Shown: in pieces, positions 1-11,714 of the stretch | Numbering within the stretch: position 1 is the first letter of the stretch | Layout: every line of letters starts with the position of its first letter | From: Turritopsis dohrnii | Taxonomy: Eukaryota; Cnidaria; Hydrozoa; Anthoathecata; Oceaniidae | Direction of reading: 5' to 3' | Assembly (NCBI GenBank): GCA_027922465.2 | Contig: BQMF02000265.1 | Span: forward strand, 310,001-374,000 | Length of the DNA: 64,000 bases | Made by a program: the position numbers and the translations under genes | The notes under the pieces: model-generated | What the model saw: only the letters and a program-made list of their open reading frames with translations | Told to the model about the DNA's origin: nothing | Database searches by the model: none

Positions 1-1671
1 GTATGTATGGCGTCATGCATGTGCGTATATTCTCTTTGATAGACAAATCAAAGTTAATTACTTGTGTAAACAAAGATTTTTTTGCCTTTTGGTTTTTGCT
101 AATAACTCCATAATTATTTGAAATTTTAAAATTCTGATTGCAGAATCCGTTTTTAAATAAAAAATTAAAAGGAAATATTGAAAAAAAATTTTTTTTCAAA
201 AAAATTCACCTCGGAGGGTATTGACTATCCTTAACTATGAATACCAATTTTTAACTAACTATATTGTATTTATTGTATTTATCTATTGTTAAAAATAATT
301 AAAAGGTGTCACTGAGACTCACTGGCATAATCTTACATTAGATTCAGAATTTCTTGAATTTCCTTTGTTGGATTTCTGCAAAAACAAAAAATACATTACA
401 GCCGCCTTTGGTTCTTTTTTTTCCTTTTTCTTACTGTCCAAACCTATTTGAAATTTCATTTGCCCGTTTATATGAAACCAAAGTAGATGCATGTCAGTCG
501 CAGGAACTCACAACAAAGTTTTCCAAAAGGTTCGATCAGTATTATATTTATTCAAATGAAGAAGAAACGCTCTTCCAAAACCGAAGATGAAGAAGAAAAT
601 CTAAATTAAAAAGTAAAGTAAAAGTAATACATACATGCCCAAATAAAAAGGCCGAAATGAAACCGTTTCCTGCTGCAACAAAATGAGGGAACGGTGGTTT
701 TGAACAAGGATCTTATATATGGGGAAGCCCCGGCGCTGATCATTTTTATTGGCTAATAAAGGAAAACTCGTGAAATGCGCTATTTTGATTGGCTGAAAAA
801 TTCATAGCAACGGAGTTCGTTAATAAGGTTCTTTATTTCTGCTGCTCTTTTGAAGAAGAAACGGGTTTTAATATATGATAATAAAACTTTTATTGTTATA
901 CTTTTACTGTTATTGTATTGTATTTTATTGTATTGCAGAGCATGCGTAAGTGAGTTATCAAGTATTAATATACAGACGTGCAGTGCAAAGTGCAGTGAAA
1001 GTTGTTTAAAAATGGCTGCAGAAAAGATGATGTTTATTTACATTGTAGCTGTTATTTAGTTACGTTATTTTTATTCACGACGAACTGTTGATGTGAAGTT
1101 TGGTTGGTTTATTTACGTATTTTAGGTATATGAAAGGCTTATTATTAACGGAAGATTTGCATCACATTCAACATAAAAACAGTGCTGGGAAACTAAAAAG
1201 AAGCCAGTGTTTTTGTCTTTAAGTGTATAAAAATGGCAGATAAATTTCAGTAACGAAGGAATATTAAAGAGAGTAGAAGAAAGGATATTGTAGTATGTGT
1301 TTGCAGTAGAAAACCTTCTGAAAAATAGAGAAAGTTTTGCCAAACGAAGAATGCAGTGTATTTAGTGTATAAAAATGGTAGCAGAATATCAGAAAAAAGT
1401 GTTTTAAGTATACGCTTTTACACAGCAGTAAAGTGTGCTGGAAAGTAAATAAAGTGTTATTAATTTGTTTACAGGTACGAAATATAGAAAGTAAAGAGTT
1501 TAGAAGTGTTGGAAAATGGCTGCAGAAGATGATCAATGTGTTGTTTACTAACATGATGAGTTGGTATTGACAGGTATACTCTTTTGTTTGAAGTTAAACC
1601 AAAGTTAAAATAGCATCTATTTAGTTAGAACACAATTAGTATGCTGGTTAAATAAAGAATAAAAGAGATGT
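1..1671. other. Gene-poor AT-rich DNA
   Basis: I see no supported gene here. Short open frames are interrupted and show no recognisable motif. About 352-500 is a copy of a dispersed repeat listed separately. The rest is A/T-rich sequence with homopolymer runs. Confidence 0.5.
352..500 (+). repeat. Dispersed repeat Q, copy 1
   Basis: This stretch shares an ordered set of words with 8435-8600 and 9333-9480: a 'tttctgc' or 'tttcgcag' start, a T-rich block, 'ctgtccaaacct', 'aaatttc', 'catgaaa' and often 'catgtcag'. All three copies lie in the same orientation. No coding potential or terminal repeats are seen, so the class is unknown. Confidence 0.5.
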
Positions 1672-2713
1672 TGTTATGCCCCACTTTGTAATTTCTGCCC
1701 CGCTTTGTAATTATTTTGCCCCACTTTGTAATTTTCCAGCTGCACCACTTTGTAATTTGTGATCCTATTTTAACTGTTTTTTTCCTGGTCTCTATACGGG
1801 AGATGACTATCTTTATAGAGTATTCCATTTTCTTGCGCATGCTCATTGAATAAGAAAAAAACCAATTGGCTCACTAATTATCAGTTTGTCGGCTTCATTA
1901 GTATGCAAGGTAAGACGAATATGCTGAAGGTTACCGTAATGCTTTTAAAATCCTTTAACGCATGCGCGGAAGAAAAAACGCAATTATCTCACTTATTGTC
2001 GTTAACCTATGACTGTTGGGTTTATTTGCTTACAAAGTAAATCTTCCTGCAAACCTTTTCTCCTTGAATGAGTGGTCGGTCTTAACATTTTACAAACTGT
2101 ACATTAAACAGGTAGAATGTTAACACGCAGAAAGAATGTAAACTGTGCGTGGATGCACTGCACAAGGATAAACCTTCATACTGTTGATTTTTAAACTTTT
2201 TTTCTTCAAGAACAGTAGCAAATCATAAATTATAACGCTATATAGAAGATAAAACTATAAAAACATCCTTCATCTCTGCTGAAAGTATTGCTTAGCTTTC
2301 TTACGCCTCTTTTAGGTTTCGTTATGTTTTCATGAGAACTTCTACATGGAAATGTATTATGGTACCACTAACTATAAATTGTCAAAGTCGCTTAGAGTAG
2401 TATGAAATTGATGATTACAGTCACGAAATACCACTTCCAAATTCAAAATCAGCACCTTCCGATTGTTCTTTGTGCAAATTTTTGCGAAATTTGGAGAACT
2501 TTCAAAAATTGGTCCAAATTTGGCCCAAAATTGCTCAGTTTTGATAATTCTTACAAAAAAAGTTTTGGTAAAATACATATTATTTAGGAAGCAAAAAGCA
2601 CAGGAAATTATAAAGTGGGGCAGGTAGTAATTACAAAGCGGTGCAGCTAAAAATTACAAACTGGGGCAAAATAATTACAAAGTAGGGCAGAAATTTCAAA
2701 GTGGGGCATAACA
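1672..2713. mobile_element. 1-kb non-autonomous element with GCCCC terminal inverted repeats
   Basis: The left end (about 1672-1765) and the right end (about 2610-2713) are inverted copies over roughly 90 bp. Each starts GTTATGCCCCACTTTG and is built from four to five imperfect direct repeats of a 16-18 bp unit with core CCCCACTTTGTAATT. The interior has no transposase. Part of it (2395-2580) resembles repeat family G found at 20 and 34.6 kb. The target duplication is unclear. The structure fits a MITE-like DNA transposon whose ends are arrays of a putative transposase-binding unit; the superfamily is not assignable. Confidence 0.75.
2395..2580 (+). repeat. Fragment of repeat family G
   Basis: The words 'tcagcaccttccgattg', 'ctttgtgcaaattttt' and 'ggtccaaatttggccc' match, in inverted orientation, the family at 20037-21664. 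It lies inside the 1-kb GCCCC element, so one repeat has inserted into or been captured by another. Confidence 0.5.
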
Positions 2714-4101
2714 TATCGTTATAGTATGATTAGGTTTTTTGTATGTTTTTTTGAATGTTTTCATATGTTAAAAACTCTTTAGTGTATATAAACCATTACA
2801 TTAAAGAAATGAAGCACTTGGTTAAATGATGATGTTGAGAGGGTTAGTTAAGAGAAGAATGGACTATGTATTTAAGAAGTTCATTAATTATTACTGTACA
2901 ATAAAACTGTGCTACAAAAAAGAAGCGTTATTGGATGGATTTTTCTTAAGTTTATATTTTATCATGTTTATGCATTATTTTGTGTTATGGTAATCGTTTA
3001 CATACTATGCCTGGGTATATAAGTTTGGCATTATGTTTTTATTTGTTACTTTTTATCTTCTGGGTAAATTTGTGTTTTTAGTTATTGTTTTTAGGATAAA
3101 TGCGTACTTGAATTTCCTTTTTGTTTTTTTTTTCTTTTTGTTTTGTTTTTTATTTCAATATTGTTATTGCATGATTAGGTTTTCCGTATTACAAATGAAA
3201 TATTATTTTTCTGGCAATAATAAAAAAAGCATAAAGAAATGAAACACATGGCTTTAATCATGATGTTGATGGTTTTGGGAAGAACAGACTACACATCATT
3301 TCAAAAGTTAATTAATGATTGACTTTGTCACAAAAGAAAAAGTTGGAAGGTATCAATTTGTTTTGAATTAACATTTTGTAATGTTATTCAATGTTTGGTT
3401 TTGTATGTCTGGGTAAACAGTTTTGTGTTATATATTGCCATTTATTTACATTAAAGTTACTTCTCTTCTGCGTATAAATATATATTCTGAGCCATATTGC
3501 TATTTGTTTCCGTTTTAAATCTTCTGAATGCAATAAAAAATAAAACAGCCTAAAGGGCGGTAACTCAGCCGATACAACAATTATAATTGCGATTAAATTG
3601 TGCTCATGTTACATTACAGGCAAGCCCTTTGAGATGACGCTTATAGTAAGAGGCTAGTATGAAGTGAGGAAGACGAAAATAAATTGCAGAAGTATATCTA
3701 ACATAAATTATGTAAAATTATATGGATCGAAGACTTTCACAATTGTATTGACTTCAACACTATTAAATCTATTACAATCAAATGAGTTAAAATAGGTCAA
3801 ACTTGCTTAAAAACTGAAGACCTTGTCAAATCTGCAAAAGTGACTGCCAGATTTAACATCAGGACCTTCCGATTGATCTTTGTGCAAACCTTTCAAATTT
3901 TGCCAGAAATGCGAAACATAAGTAAACGTTACATGAAATTGTTCACAACTTGGATTAGTAGGAGCAGGAGAAACTTGGGCTTTTCAAAGATTTTACTCCA
4001 TGACAATATAAAAATTATATTGTATATAATTTCAATCAACATAACATGCAATATGAAAATCTGTTTCTACTAAACCTTCCAGTGGCAGATCAAGAAGTAC
4101 C
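2714..4101. other. No gene recognised
   Basis: The sequence is T-rich and A-rich with only short frames. A further weak family-G fragment with 'aggaccttccgattgat' and 'ctttgtgcaa' lies at about 3840-3960. Nothing else is supported. Confidence 0.45.
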
Positions 4102-4105
4102 TTAA

Positions 4106-4237
4106 GGGGATTTACTTTTACGTGGACTTATTTTTGCGAGGCACGTGAATTTTTTTTCCGAATCGTTCGTTTTTTCCGAATTCGTCTTGACGTTTTGCGT
4201 GGATTTATAAAGTTAATCGACGCAAAAAAAAATCCCC
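4106..4237. mobile_element. 132-bp MITE flanked by TTAA
   Basis: The element begins GGGGATTT and ends AAATCCCC. It is bounded on both sides by TTAA (4102-4105 and 4238-4241). The interior has cnidarian-style 'cgtggactt' and 'tttttgcg' words repeated inversely. TTAA target duplications are typical of the piggyBac and Kolobok superfamilies; which one mobilises this MITE is not visible. Confidence 0.8.
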
Positions 4238-4241
4238 TTAA

Positions 4242-5156
4242 GATAAGTTGCAACTTGTGCAAGAGAGTGTTAACAATTCAAACATAAAAGAAAAACATTC
4301 AAACAATTCCATTGGTAATATAAACCGAAGTGACAAATTATGTTAATGCGCTTCTCCACAAGTTGCGCCAGCCCTCTAGATCCGCCACTGACTGCATATA
4401 TCATTTGAATCTTTTCATGGAGTTTATAGAAAAAGCAATCGTGCACGAAAAGACAAAAAAAAACTTTGTTAGGATCCGTATTACAATGTTCTTTTCAAAC
4501 ATGTTATATCCTGTCATAGCATGTTACACTCATCAAATCTTCAAAGTATGTTTATGTATATTGGTTTGATTCCAATTATCATTCCTGACATTGAGTATAT
4601 CCCAAACATAATCATTGTGCCTGCATCGAGTGGTTTGCAGTAGAAAAAATTCCAATGTGAATTTAACACTAATCAGTCCCACACAGTGGTAACTTGATCG
4701 AGCATTATACAGTGACTAATAATTTGATACAGTCTGGAATTCACCAAATTACTCCCTGCTTTTTTTATTAAACGTTAATCTCAACCACTTTTCAATTCAC
4801 TATCACATTTCGGAGGCATAAAACAAGTTTTATTAAACATAATCGTTCACCAGTATCTTGCGCATGATGTTTATACTTTCAGTTATTATATCGGAATGAA
4901 GACAGTTTGGGTCAATTCAGTCACAAGTGAAGTAATTTTGTGCTTTCTATGACAATTTCACTTGCTTACTTTTTTTCAATATCTTCAACTTTCAGTGTAA
5001 TATTTATTAAAGGAAATGAGTTGTTTTATAAATTTATTGATAAGACGTATTCACCAGTAATGTACATACATTTCTGTTGTGATATGGAAAGTTTTTGCAC
5101 AGCACAGTTTTGTTTATTATCAATCCTTCATCTTCTTTTTCAAGAACTTTTCCCAG
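4242..5156. other. No gene recognised
   Basis: There are scattered short frames only and no repeat ends were identified. Confidence 0.4.
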
Positions 5157-5345
5157 AGTCAACTAAACATAAACATTGCCTACAAGGAATGTTTTCATGG
5201 TAATATTTCCATGGCAATAGTTGATAAAGACAGGAAAGAAGTCTTAAAATTCTACTTCAAAGACTCTACAAAGCTACTTTTACAACTTCCTCAAAACAAA
5301 AGCGAAAACGTTTCACGTTCTCTGTGTGCATATTTAACAGACTAG
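5157..5345 (+). CDS. Candidate terminal exon, function unknown
   Basis: A T-rich tract ending 'acttttcccag' is followed by 63 open codons to a TAG stop. The peptide is hydrophilic, with a K/D-rich stretch (DKDRKEVLKFYFKDSTK), and its composition is more protein-like than the neighbouring frames. No homologue is recognised and no companion exon could be joined. It could be the last exon of a small gene or a chance frame. Confidence 0.22.
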   Translation, partial: SQLNINIAYKECFHGNISMAIVDKDRKEVLKFYFKDSTKLLLQLPQNKSENVSRSLCAYLTD

Positions 5346-5689
5346 ATAATAAAAATTTTTAAAGACTGAATTGGAAACTTTTCAACATAAAACAGCTAAA
5401 ATAACTTCTAAAAGTATTTCAAAAGTATAAAAAAGTTAATATTTTCATGAGTTAATACTGAAAGTCGCGTTTTTGTATTACATTTAGCATAAATTTTGGG
5501 TCTGTCATTAACTATTCTGAATAAACAAACAATCCGAAATCCGAACGGACTTTCCGAAAACGGCAAAATTTAATGAAGAATAATGAAGAATAATGAAAAA
5601 CGCCGATTCCAATACTCATCTCGATCTTAAGATCGGCTGAGTAATTAATGCCTGTAAAAAACTTTACACGAGTTAAATTCTGCGACGCA
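5346..5689. other. No gene recognised
   Basis: AT-rich sequence with a small 'taatgaagaa' direct repeat near 5571-5598. Nothing else is seen. Confidence 0.4.
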
Positions 5690-6240
5690 ACGCAAGCTGA
5701 ACATGGGTGGCGAGCGACGCCGACTTGGCGGCTAGTCTTATATATAATAGCGAGTGTGTGTCACACATTTATTTTAGAGAGTGATAAATTTTGTTGGATT
5801 TTACAATCAAAATATTCTTAATGGTGGTCATGTTCTTCGTTAGGCCATGCGTTTTTTACGATTATTATATAGTAGCACGTAGCGTGACGTCAGTTTTTTT
5901 ATGATCATTGCATTGCACCCTCAATCAAACGCGACGTTTTTTGGGAAATATCTCGAGAACCAATGGAGATAACTGACGTTTTTGGGGGTCAGCGATACAG
6001 GCTATGGGGTGACGAAAGTTTTGGGCCTAAATATTTGTGGGGGTGCGGCTATGACGTCATTAAAATCTTTGATCGGTAATATATCAGTAACGAGTGATCG
6101 TAGGGAAACAATCCCATACACTTTTTTGATCAGTTTTTCGAGCTCTACAACATGGGTATATTTTCCGTTTCCATTTCCCATATTAAAATTTTCGTCACCT
6201 ATTTTTGACACATCCTTTTCAAAATTAAAGCCGTAAAAAA
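5690..6240 (-). repeat. Dispersed repeat family F, copy 1
   Basis: This is an inverted, diverged copy of the sequence at 13496-14030. It shares 'gactagccgccaag', 'cgtcgctcgcc', 'cccatgttcagc', 'tgttgtagagctcgaa', 'ctgatcaaaa', 'cgtcacccca', 'aaaacgtcagttat' and a nearby 'gatgacgtca'. Any frames inside it are shadows of the repeat. Class unknown. Confidence 0.65.
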
Positions 6241-6409
6241 CTTTTACGCAAGTTGCAAGTAAGAAAATAAATGTAAATAGATAAATGATTGGCTGCCTGA
6301 TAGAGAATTACCGCCTGGTCCATAGGTAACATTGAAATCATAGTTTTAAAAAACAGTGCCTAATTTATCCTTTTTCTAATTTGCCAAGTTAGTAATTTGC
6401 CAAGTTTTA

Positions 6410-6712
6410 CCGACTGGTAGCCTTGTGGTAGAGTGCTCGCTTCCTGTTCGGGAGGTCACGGGTTCAATCCCCGACCGAGTCATGCCAGCGACTATAACAG
6501 TGTGAATCATTCCTCTCTGCTTAGTACTCAGCAAGAGAGTAGGAATGATGTCTAAGGTGGTTGTCTAGTAGAGCGGTTCCTGTCATTACAGCCTCCGTAG
6601 CCCAAATGGGGGCTTTAAATGCTCTAGGACCTCCTTCGCAGGACCCTCATTGATAACAGTACCTAAGGAACTGAAGAGGCTATCCTGGGTAAACATTCGT
6701 AAATAAAAAAAA
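6410..6712 (+). mobile_element. tRNA-derived SINE
   Basis: The 5' head (about 6411-6482) folds like a tRNA. It has an A-box-like TAGCCTTGTGG (6418-6428), an anticodon-like stem-loop, a B box GGTTCAATCCC (6461-6471) and an acceptor-like match between GACTGGT and ACCGAGTC. No CCA-independent mature tRNA end is kept, and about 230 bp of unrelated body follows, ending 'gtaaataaaaaaaa'. This is the layout of a Pol III SINE copied by a LINE. It is not called a functional tRNA because the T stem has a mismatch and a SINE body follows. Confidence 0.75.
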
Positions 6713-7712
6713 TGTCGCCTTGAATTTAGCCTCAATAAAGTGTCGCGAGTTTACAGCATTGAGTATCCGAGGAGAGCAAGATCTGGGACACTTTAGAATT
6801 TTATGATTTTTGAGGGATGTCCCAGAAGCGGCATAATTCTATTTGTTTCTTGGAAAGCACTCAGTAACTGATCAAGTACATCAGTCATACATGTTCACTC
6901 AAAGTTTTAAGGCTGCCCCATTCTTCAAACAATTTTACATAGCCTCAAGAAAAGCAATATATTTTCAACTTTTTTTCTCATGATTTAGAGTTTCTTTTGG
7001 ATAAAGTAGCAAGTAACAATATTTGCCAACATACTTTCAATATCCTTTAGGCTTTGTTTCCAGCGTTTTTAGACTGGGAATTAACATGAAAATAAAGTAT
7101 CAAATAATTTACATTAGATACTTAGTTGACACTTTGTAATAGAAACAGACTGTTCTTCCAAAAGATAATTTGTTTATTATGCAAAAGTGACATTTTCCAA
7201 GTATGGTGTAACAAGCCACTATAGAATATACTTCAAGTGATTGCCCTCCTAAATCACGGACAGAGTCTATAAATACATCACCACATGTAAGCCATATGTT
7301 GCAAAGAATTTATATGGAATAGGAATTTAATTACCTTTGCAGCTATTTGTCAGCATATTTTTCCGTCATAAATAATATGATAATATTTCAACTCACATAA
7401 AAATGAACATTTCAAAGGGGAATTAATTTCTTGTTTCAAATACCATGACCCTTTTTAAGACCGAAATTATGACTTGTCACTTTAATACCTTGATTTCTGA
7501 TATTGTATTAAATAATTCAATTTTGTGAATCAGGAGTTTTTGAACTTCAATATATTTTTGCAATATTACCATTGTTGGGAGTACTTATTTCATTGAAATT
7601 GAATCAAGTTTTAGCCTGAGATTTGACTTAATTGTCAGTGGAACTTTCTTTCCAACTAGAATTTTTTTGGAACTGAATTTCGGAAGTGAAATGCTATTAT
7701 AATGGCTCTTAC
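6713..7712. other. No gene firmly recognised
   Basis: A minus-strand frame of about 59 codons between 7301 and 7115, opening after a TAA stop, has a plausible peptide composition but no start or splice site that I trust. About 7040-7125 resembles 23750-23835 ('ctttgtttc', 'agactggg'), a small dispersed repeat. Confidence 0.35.
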
Positions 7713-7848
7713 CTCCAACAACATTATGCATCTGTAGAACAAAGGTCAATACAGCAAACAAATACATCTGTCGACAAGATAAAAGCATTTTAACACAATC
7801 TGCCACTTTCAATATGTCATCCCAATATAAACCATACCATCGAGACAT
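7713..7848 (-). CDS. Possible first coding exon with a signal-peptide-like segment
   Basis: Reading on the minus strand, an ATG at 7848 opens a frame containing a hydrophobic run (MYLFAVLTFVLQM). The frame meets a strong donor-like site, GGAG then GTAAGAG, at 7713/7712. Read-through continues to a stop at 7585. The combination suggests exon 1 of a secreted protein, but no second exon could be joined and no homologue is recognised. Confidence 0.22.
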
Positions 7849-8434
7849 TCAATTATTAGTTATTAGCTGCAATCAAAACAATGAAGGTGTAACACCAGAA
7901 TGCAAATTCGGACACTGCAACGATTTAGTTACTGGTACTGTTAAAGAAACTTTCCATTGAAACAAAATAAAAGTTCTTACTGGATGTGCAAGATTGTAAT
8001 AAGGTTTTTGTAATCAAATGTTTGTATAAAAATACAACGAAAATGAAAAAACCAAAAGTTTATAAATTTATATAAGAAATAAACATATACAAATTAACTA
8101 CTGAGGAACATGACAATTCGTTGAAAGAAAATATTCCCGAAACATACAAAAAATGCAATAAAGAAAGTAAGCACCATAAACAACGAAACGAAGAAAATTG
8201 TGAATAGGTTAAATATACACGCTTTTTTTCTTTATAACCATAGTGAAATTTCGTTGAGGGTAAAGTATTCTTATGGTTTACTAAAAAATAAAGGTAAAAT
8301 ATTGTTAATGTATTCTTATATTTCAAAACCAGATTCTGTGATAATGCCACATGTACATCATATACACCAGATATGATTTGAACTTATAAAGACAGCTTTA
8401 TGTTTGATGTTGTCTGATGTTTATATTGGTTTTT

Positions 8435-8600
8435 GTGCATTTACTGCATCTGTTTTTGGATTTCTGCGGATTGTATTATTACAACCGTCTTTGGTTTTTG
8501 GATTTCTGCGGCTTTCATTTTCTTTTTCTGCTGTCCAAACCTAGCGGATTTTTGAAATTTCGTGTGTGCCTTAACATGAAAACTACCAAAACATTCTTTA
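8435..8600 (+). repeat. Dispersed repeat Q, copy 2
   Basis: It shares 'ggatttctgcgg', 'tttctttttctgctgtcc', 'aaacctagcgg', 'aaatttcgtg' and 'catgaaa' with the copies at 352-500 and 9333-9480. Confidence 0.5.
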
Positions 8601-9332
8601 TATAAGTAGTTTAGTGTTTTGCCACTTTTTCACGAAAAAACAGACATTTCTCACACTAAAAACACAATGAAGAACTTCAGTTGCACCAAATTCGAAGCAT
8701 CGCTTGAAATAAACTTAAGATTTTAAAAGTTTGTTGTTGGTAACGTCTCGTGCTTTGAAGCTCTCTTGCAGTTAGGAAAATTTATAGAAGTCGTTCATAG
8801 TTAAACTTTTTAAAAGCTATATTTTTAAATGCTTAGTAGCTAGCTTAGGTAGATAGATACGTAGTTAGTTTAAAACATAGTATTTCTGATGAATTTTCGC
8901 TTTTACTTTGTTTCTTAATTTTTTCTTTTCGAAAAAGTTTGTGTTTTTTTTTCTTTTCGCTTACTTAGTTTCTTTTTTAAAAAAAGCTGTCATATAAAAC
9001 GCGTATCCATGGTTACGATTCGCACCTTATGCGTATTTCGTTTCTTTGTATGTAAAAGTTTCTGTTGTTTTTAGTTAAGCACTATTTACACTTTTTAAAC
9101 GTAAATTGCCATCATCCCAGGAGAAGAACAAAAGTTGACAAACTTTCTAGCGGGATTAACTTTAGTTTTATTTTTGTTTTATCCATTTTTGATCTATAGT
9201 ATGAAGCAGTCATGCCTTCATGGATCCTAGGGAGTGTGTGATCAAAAATATGGTGTTGTATTGTACAAGTCATTCAATCTTCAAACTTGAAGAATGTGAC
9301 TAGATTTTCATTTTTCATGCTTCAGCTGGTTT

Positions 9333-9480
9333 CGCAGAAATCCTTATGCCTGCAAGGGCATCTTGTTTTTCTTTTTCTCACTGTCTAAACCTAACGGGTT
9401 TTTTTTTTAATTTCGTGCATGCGTTTACATGAAACGTTTGCGTACCATACATGTCAGCCAAAGAAGCTATATACATTTTT
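9333..9480 (+). repeat. Dispersed repeat Q, copy 3
   Basis: It shares 'tttcgcagaaatcc', 'ctttttctcactgtc', 'aaacctaacggg', 'tttcgtgcatgcg' and 'acatgaaac' with the other two copies. Confidence 0.5.
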
Positions 9481-10882
9481 TAAATGATTTCAAAGGAAGA
9501 TATACATATCCAAAACTAAAAATTAAAAAGAAAATCTATACGAAAAACTTATAATAATTTTCCAATAGCAATTTTACTGTACTGTGATTATTCTTTCCTA
9601 AGTAAAAAGTTAGAAATTAAGAATACAAAAAGGTATGTGTTTGTTTTAGGGGAAAAATATCTACATGTTAAAGCCTTTCTAGATACAAAAGATTTTCGAT
9701 TGTTTCCTGTGTGGGCTGTAATACTGTTTACGCTCTGGATTCGTACAACTCAGTTCAGTTTCCTCCTCAGTTCCAATATTAAGTGTTTGTCTTTTTTCGT
9801 TTGATGTTTTTTTTCTAAGTTATACCCTCAATTACGAATGACCAACCTAATCACGATAACAAATAAGTTTGGAAAAACTCATTAATTTCCTAAAGATCAA
9901 TTAAGATGTTCAACAATAAGATCAATTTGCGAAAACAAAAACAGTTCCATAACAACTTTTTATCGCTTTCACTTTAATGGCTCAGCGTACGTTTCAAGTG
10001 AAAAAACTTTTTTTTCAAATTTTTTTGGACAGATGTTATCATTAGATTATCATTACACTACACTTACACTTATTGAACTTATAGGGAAAAATATTGCTTT
10101 TTAAGAAAGTTATGGGCATATTTTGTTATTCAACATTTCTTTCATCTACTTGTTTTTAAAAGATTTGCTTTCTATTTAAAAACGCACTTTCCTTCCAAAA
10201 AGGTATTTTGCAATTGAGGAAAAACGAGAATTCCTAAAACCGTTGTGAAGCAACAGTCAATCCCCCCCTCGTCAAAAATAAAATAAATAGTTAGTAAAAT
10301 TAGTTAACAATAGTTTAAAATAAATAAATATCAGACCCGTTGCAAGTGGGGAGGAGAAATGCAAAATACAAGAAATACAATACTCTCTACAAATTTCCTG
10401 AACGTAGTTTGTGGTTAATGAAGAAAGAGTCTCAGTCAATTGTAGGGTCAAGAGCATCTTTAGTAATATGAGGATTAGCATCTTCAAAAATTTAAATATT
10501 CATTTAAGCATAGTTTGGGTTACTCTGGGAGAAAAACATAAAATATTTTTATGACATGATTTATGAATATTATCAACAAAACTGCTACATAAATCAGAAA
10601 TATATGCTGAAACCTGTGTCGGTCACAGATTGATCTATTTTTTCATTATATAAATATCATAAAATCATCAAAATATATAATTTCAGTATTTACGCAACCT
10701 CTTTTACCATAGTTGAGGTTGGTTTACATGGGTCATGAAGTTATGAAAAACTAGTTGAATAACTTTACGATAGAATTTTTGTCAGGAAGCAAATATTTCG
10801 TCACTTTTCCCCGAAGAAAACTACTTTCAAGAAATCTTTGCTTATGATCTGGAAAATTTATCACACGTAATTATCTTTTTAA

Positions 10883-11118
10883 TAGACCTTCCCGAATTTC
10901 TGTTTAAACGCCGTGTTATAGCCTAGCCACTAAGTTTCGCCTCTTTTTTAAACTCTTAATTACTTCTAATTATTCCACTGGGGAACTGAAAAAATGAGTA
11001 ACTATTACTTACTGAAAACATTATGCAATTAGAAAAACAATGTAAAACATAGAAACGAGGCGAAACTTGATAACTAAGCATTAACTCGGCATTTAAACAG
11101 AAATTCGGGAAAGGTGTA
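10883..11118. mobile_element. 236-bp MITE flanked by TTAA, nested in the fold-back arm
   Basis: The ends are inverted over about 60 bp. The left runs from TAGACCTTCCCGAATTTC and the right ends GAAATTCGGGAAAGGTGTA; both continue to 'aagtttcgcctc' in inverted form. TTAA lies on each side (10879-10882 and 11119-11122). The right arm of the host element has the uninterrupted site, so the insertion and its TTAA duplication are seen directly. TTAA is the piggyBac/Kolobok target. Confidence 0.88.
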
Positions 11119-11714
11119 TTAAGCTTTAAAAAGGAGCACACTTTTTTCATATTCCTTCAGACATCCGGAGTGTCAAGATGTCAAATTTCAAGTTTCAAGT
11201 ATAATTTTTTGGAATCAATTATTTACAAAATCCCTGCTGGGGGGTTTAGAGCCCAAAATATTTTCTCGCTCGCTTCGCTCGTTCAATTTTTTTTAGGCCC
11301 CTCAATATTTTTGAAGAAATTACTGCCCTGTGTTCGATGAAATTAACGGTGAGTTTCTGTTTTCTAAATCCATTCGGTGGGTATATTTATACATATTTAT
11401 ACATTCTTGTTGAACTTAGTTTCAGCACTCCAGCATCAGAAAAGCACTGTAGATGACATGAAACTTCCGTTTATGCTCAAAGATCTCCTGATCAACAAAA
11501 AGGTTAGCGAAATTTCAAAAAGGCTTGCCAAAGGGAGTTTTAAATGTGGAAACACATGATTCAAACTTTTATAACTTGATAACAAATTAGCTAGTAAATG
11601 TTGAACTGTAAATTGTTACGTTGTAAACTTTTAAACAGAATGAAAAAGGAGACATCTTGAATTTGTATGTTTTGTTGTTTTGATGATCGCAACATAGATG
11701 GCCTATGATCCCAG

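Larger units (their letters stand above)
7849..10770. other. Gene-poor region with dispersed repeats
   Basis: Only short, motif-free frames are present. It contains two more copies of repeat Q (8435-8600 and 9333-9480) and long A/T tracts. No gene or RNA was identified. Confidence 0.45.

Noticed and set aside
6411..6482. Functional tRNA gene
   Set aside because: The A and B boxes are present but the stems are imperfect and the unit continues into a SINE body with an A-rich tail.
7585..7712. Continuation of the 7848 minus-strand frame as coding
   Set aside because: It lies past a strong GTAAGA donor and loses protein-like composition; only the first part was kept as a weak candidate exon.
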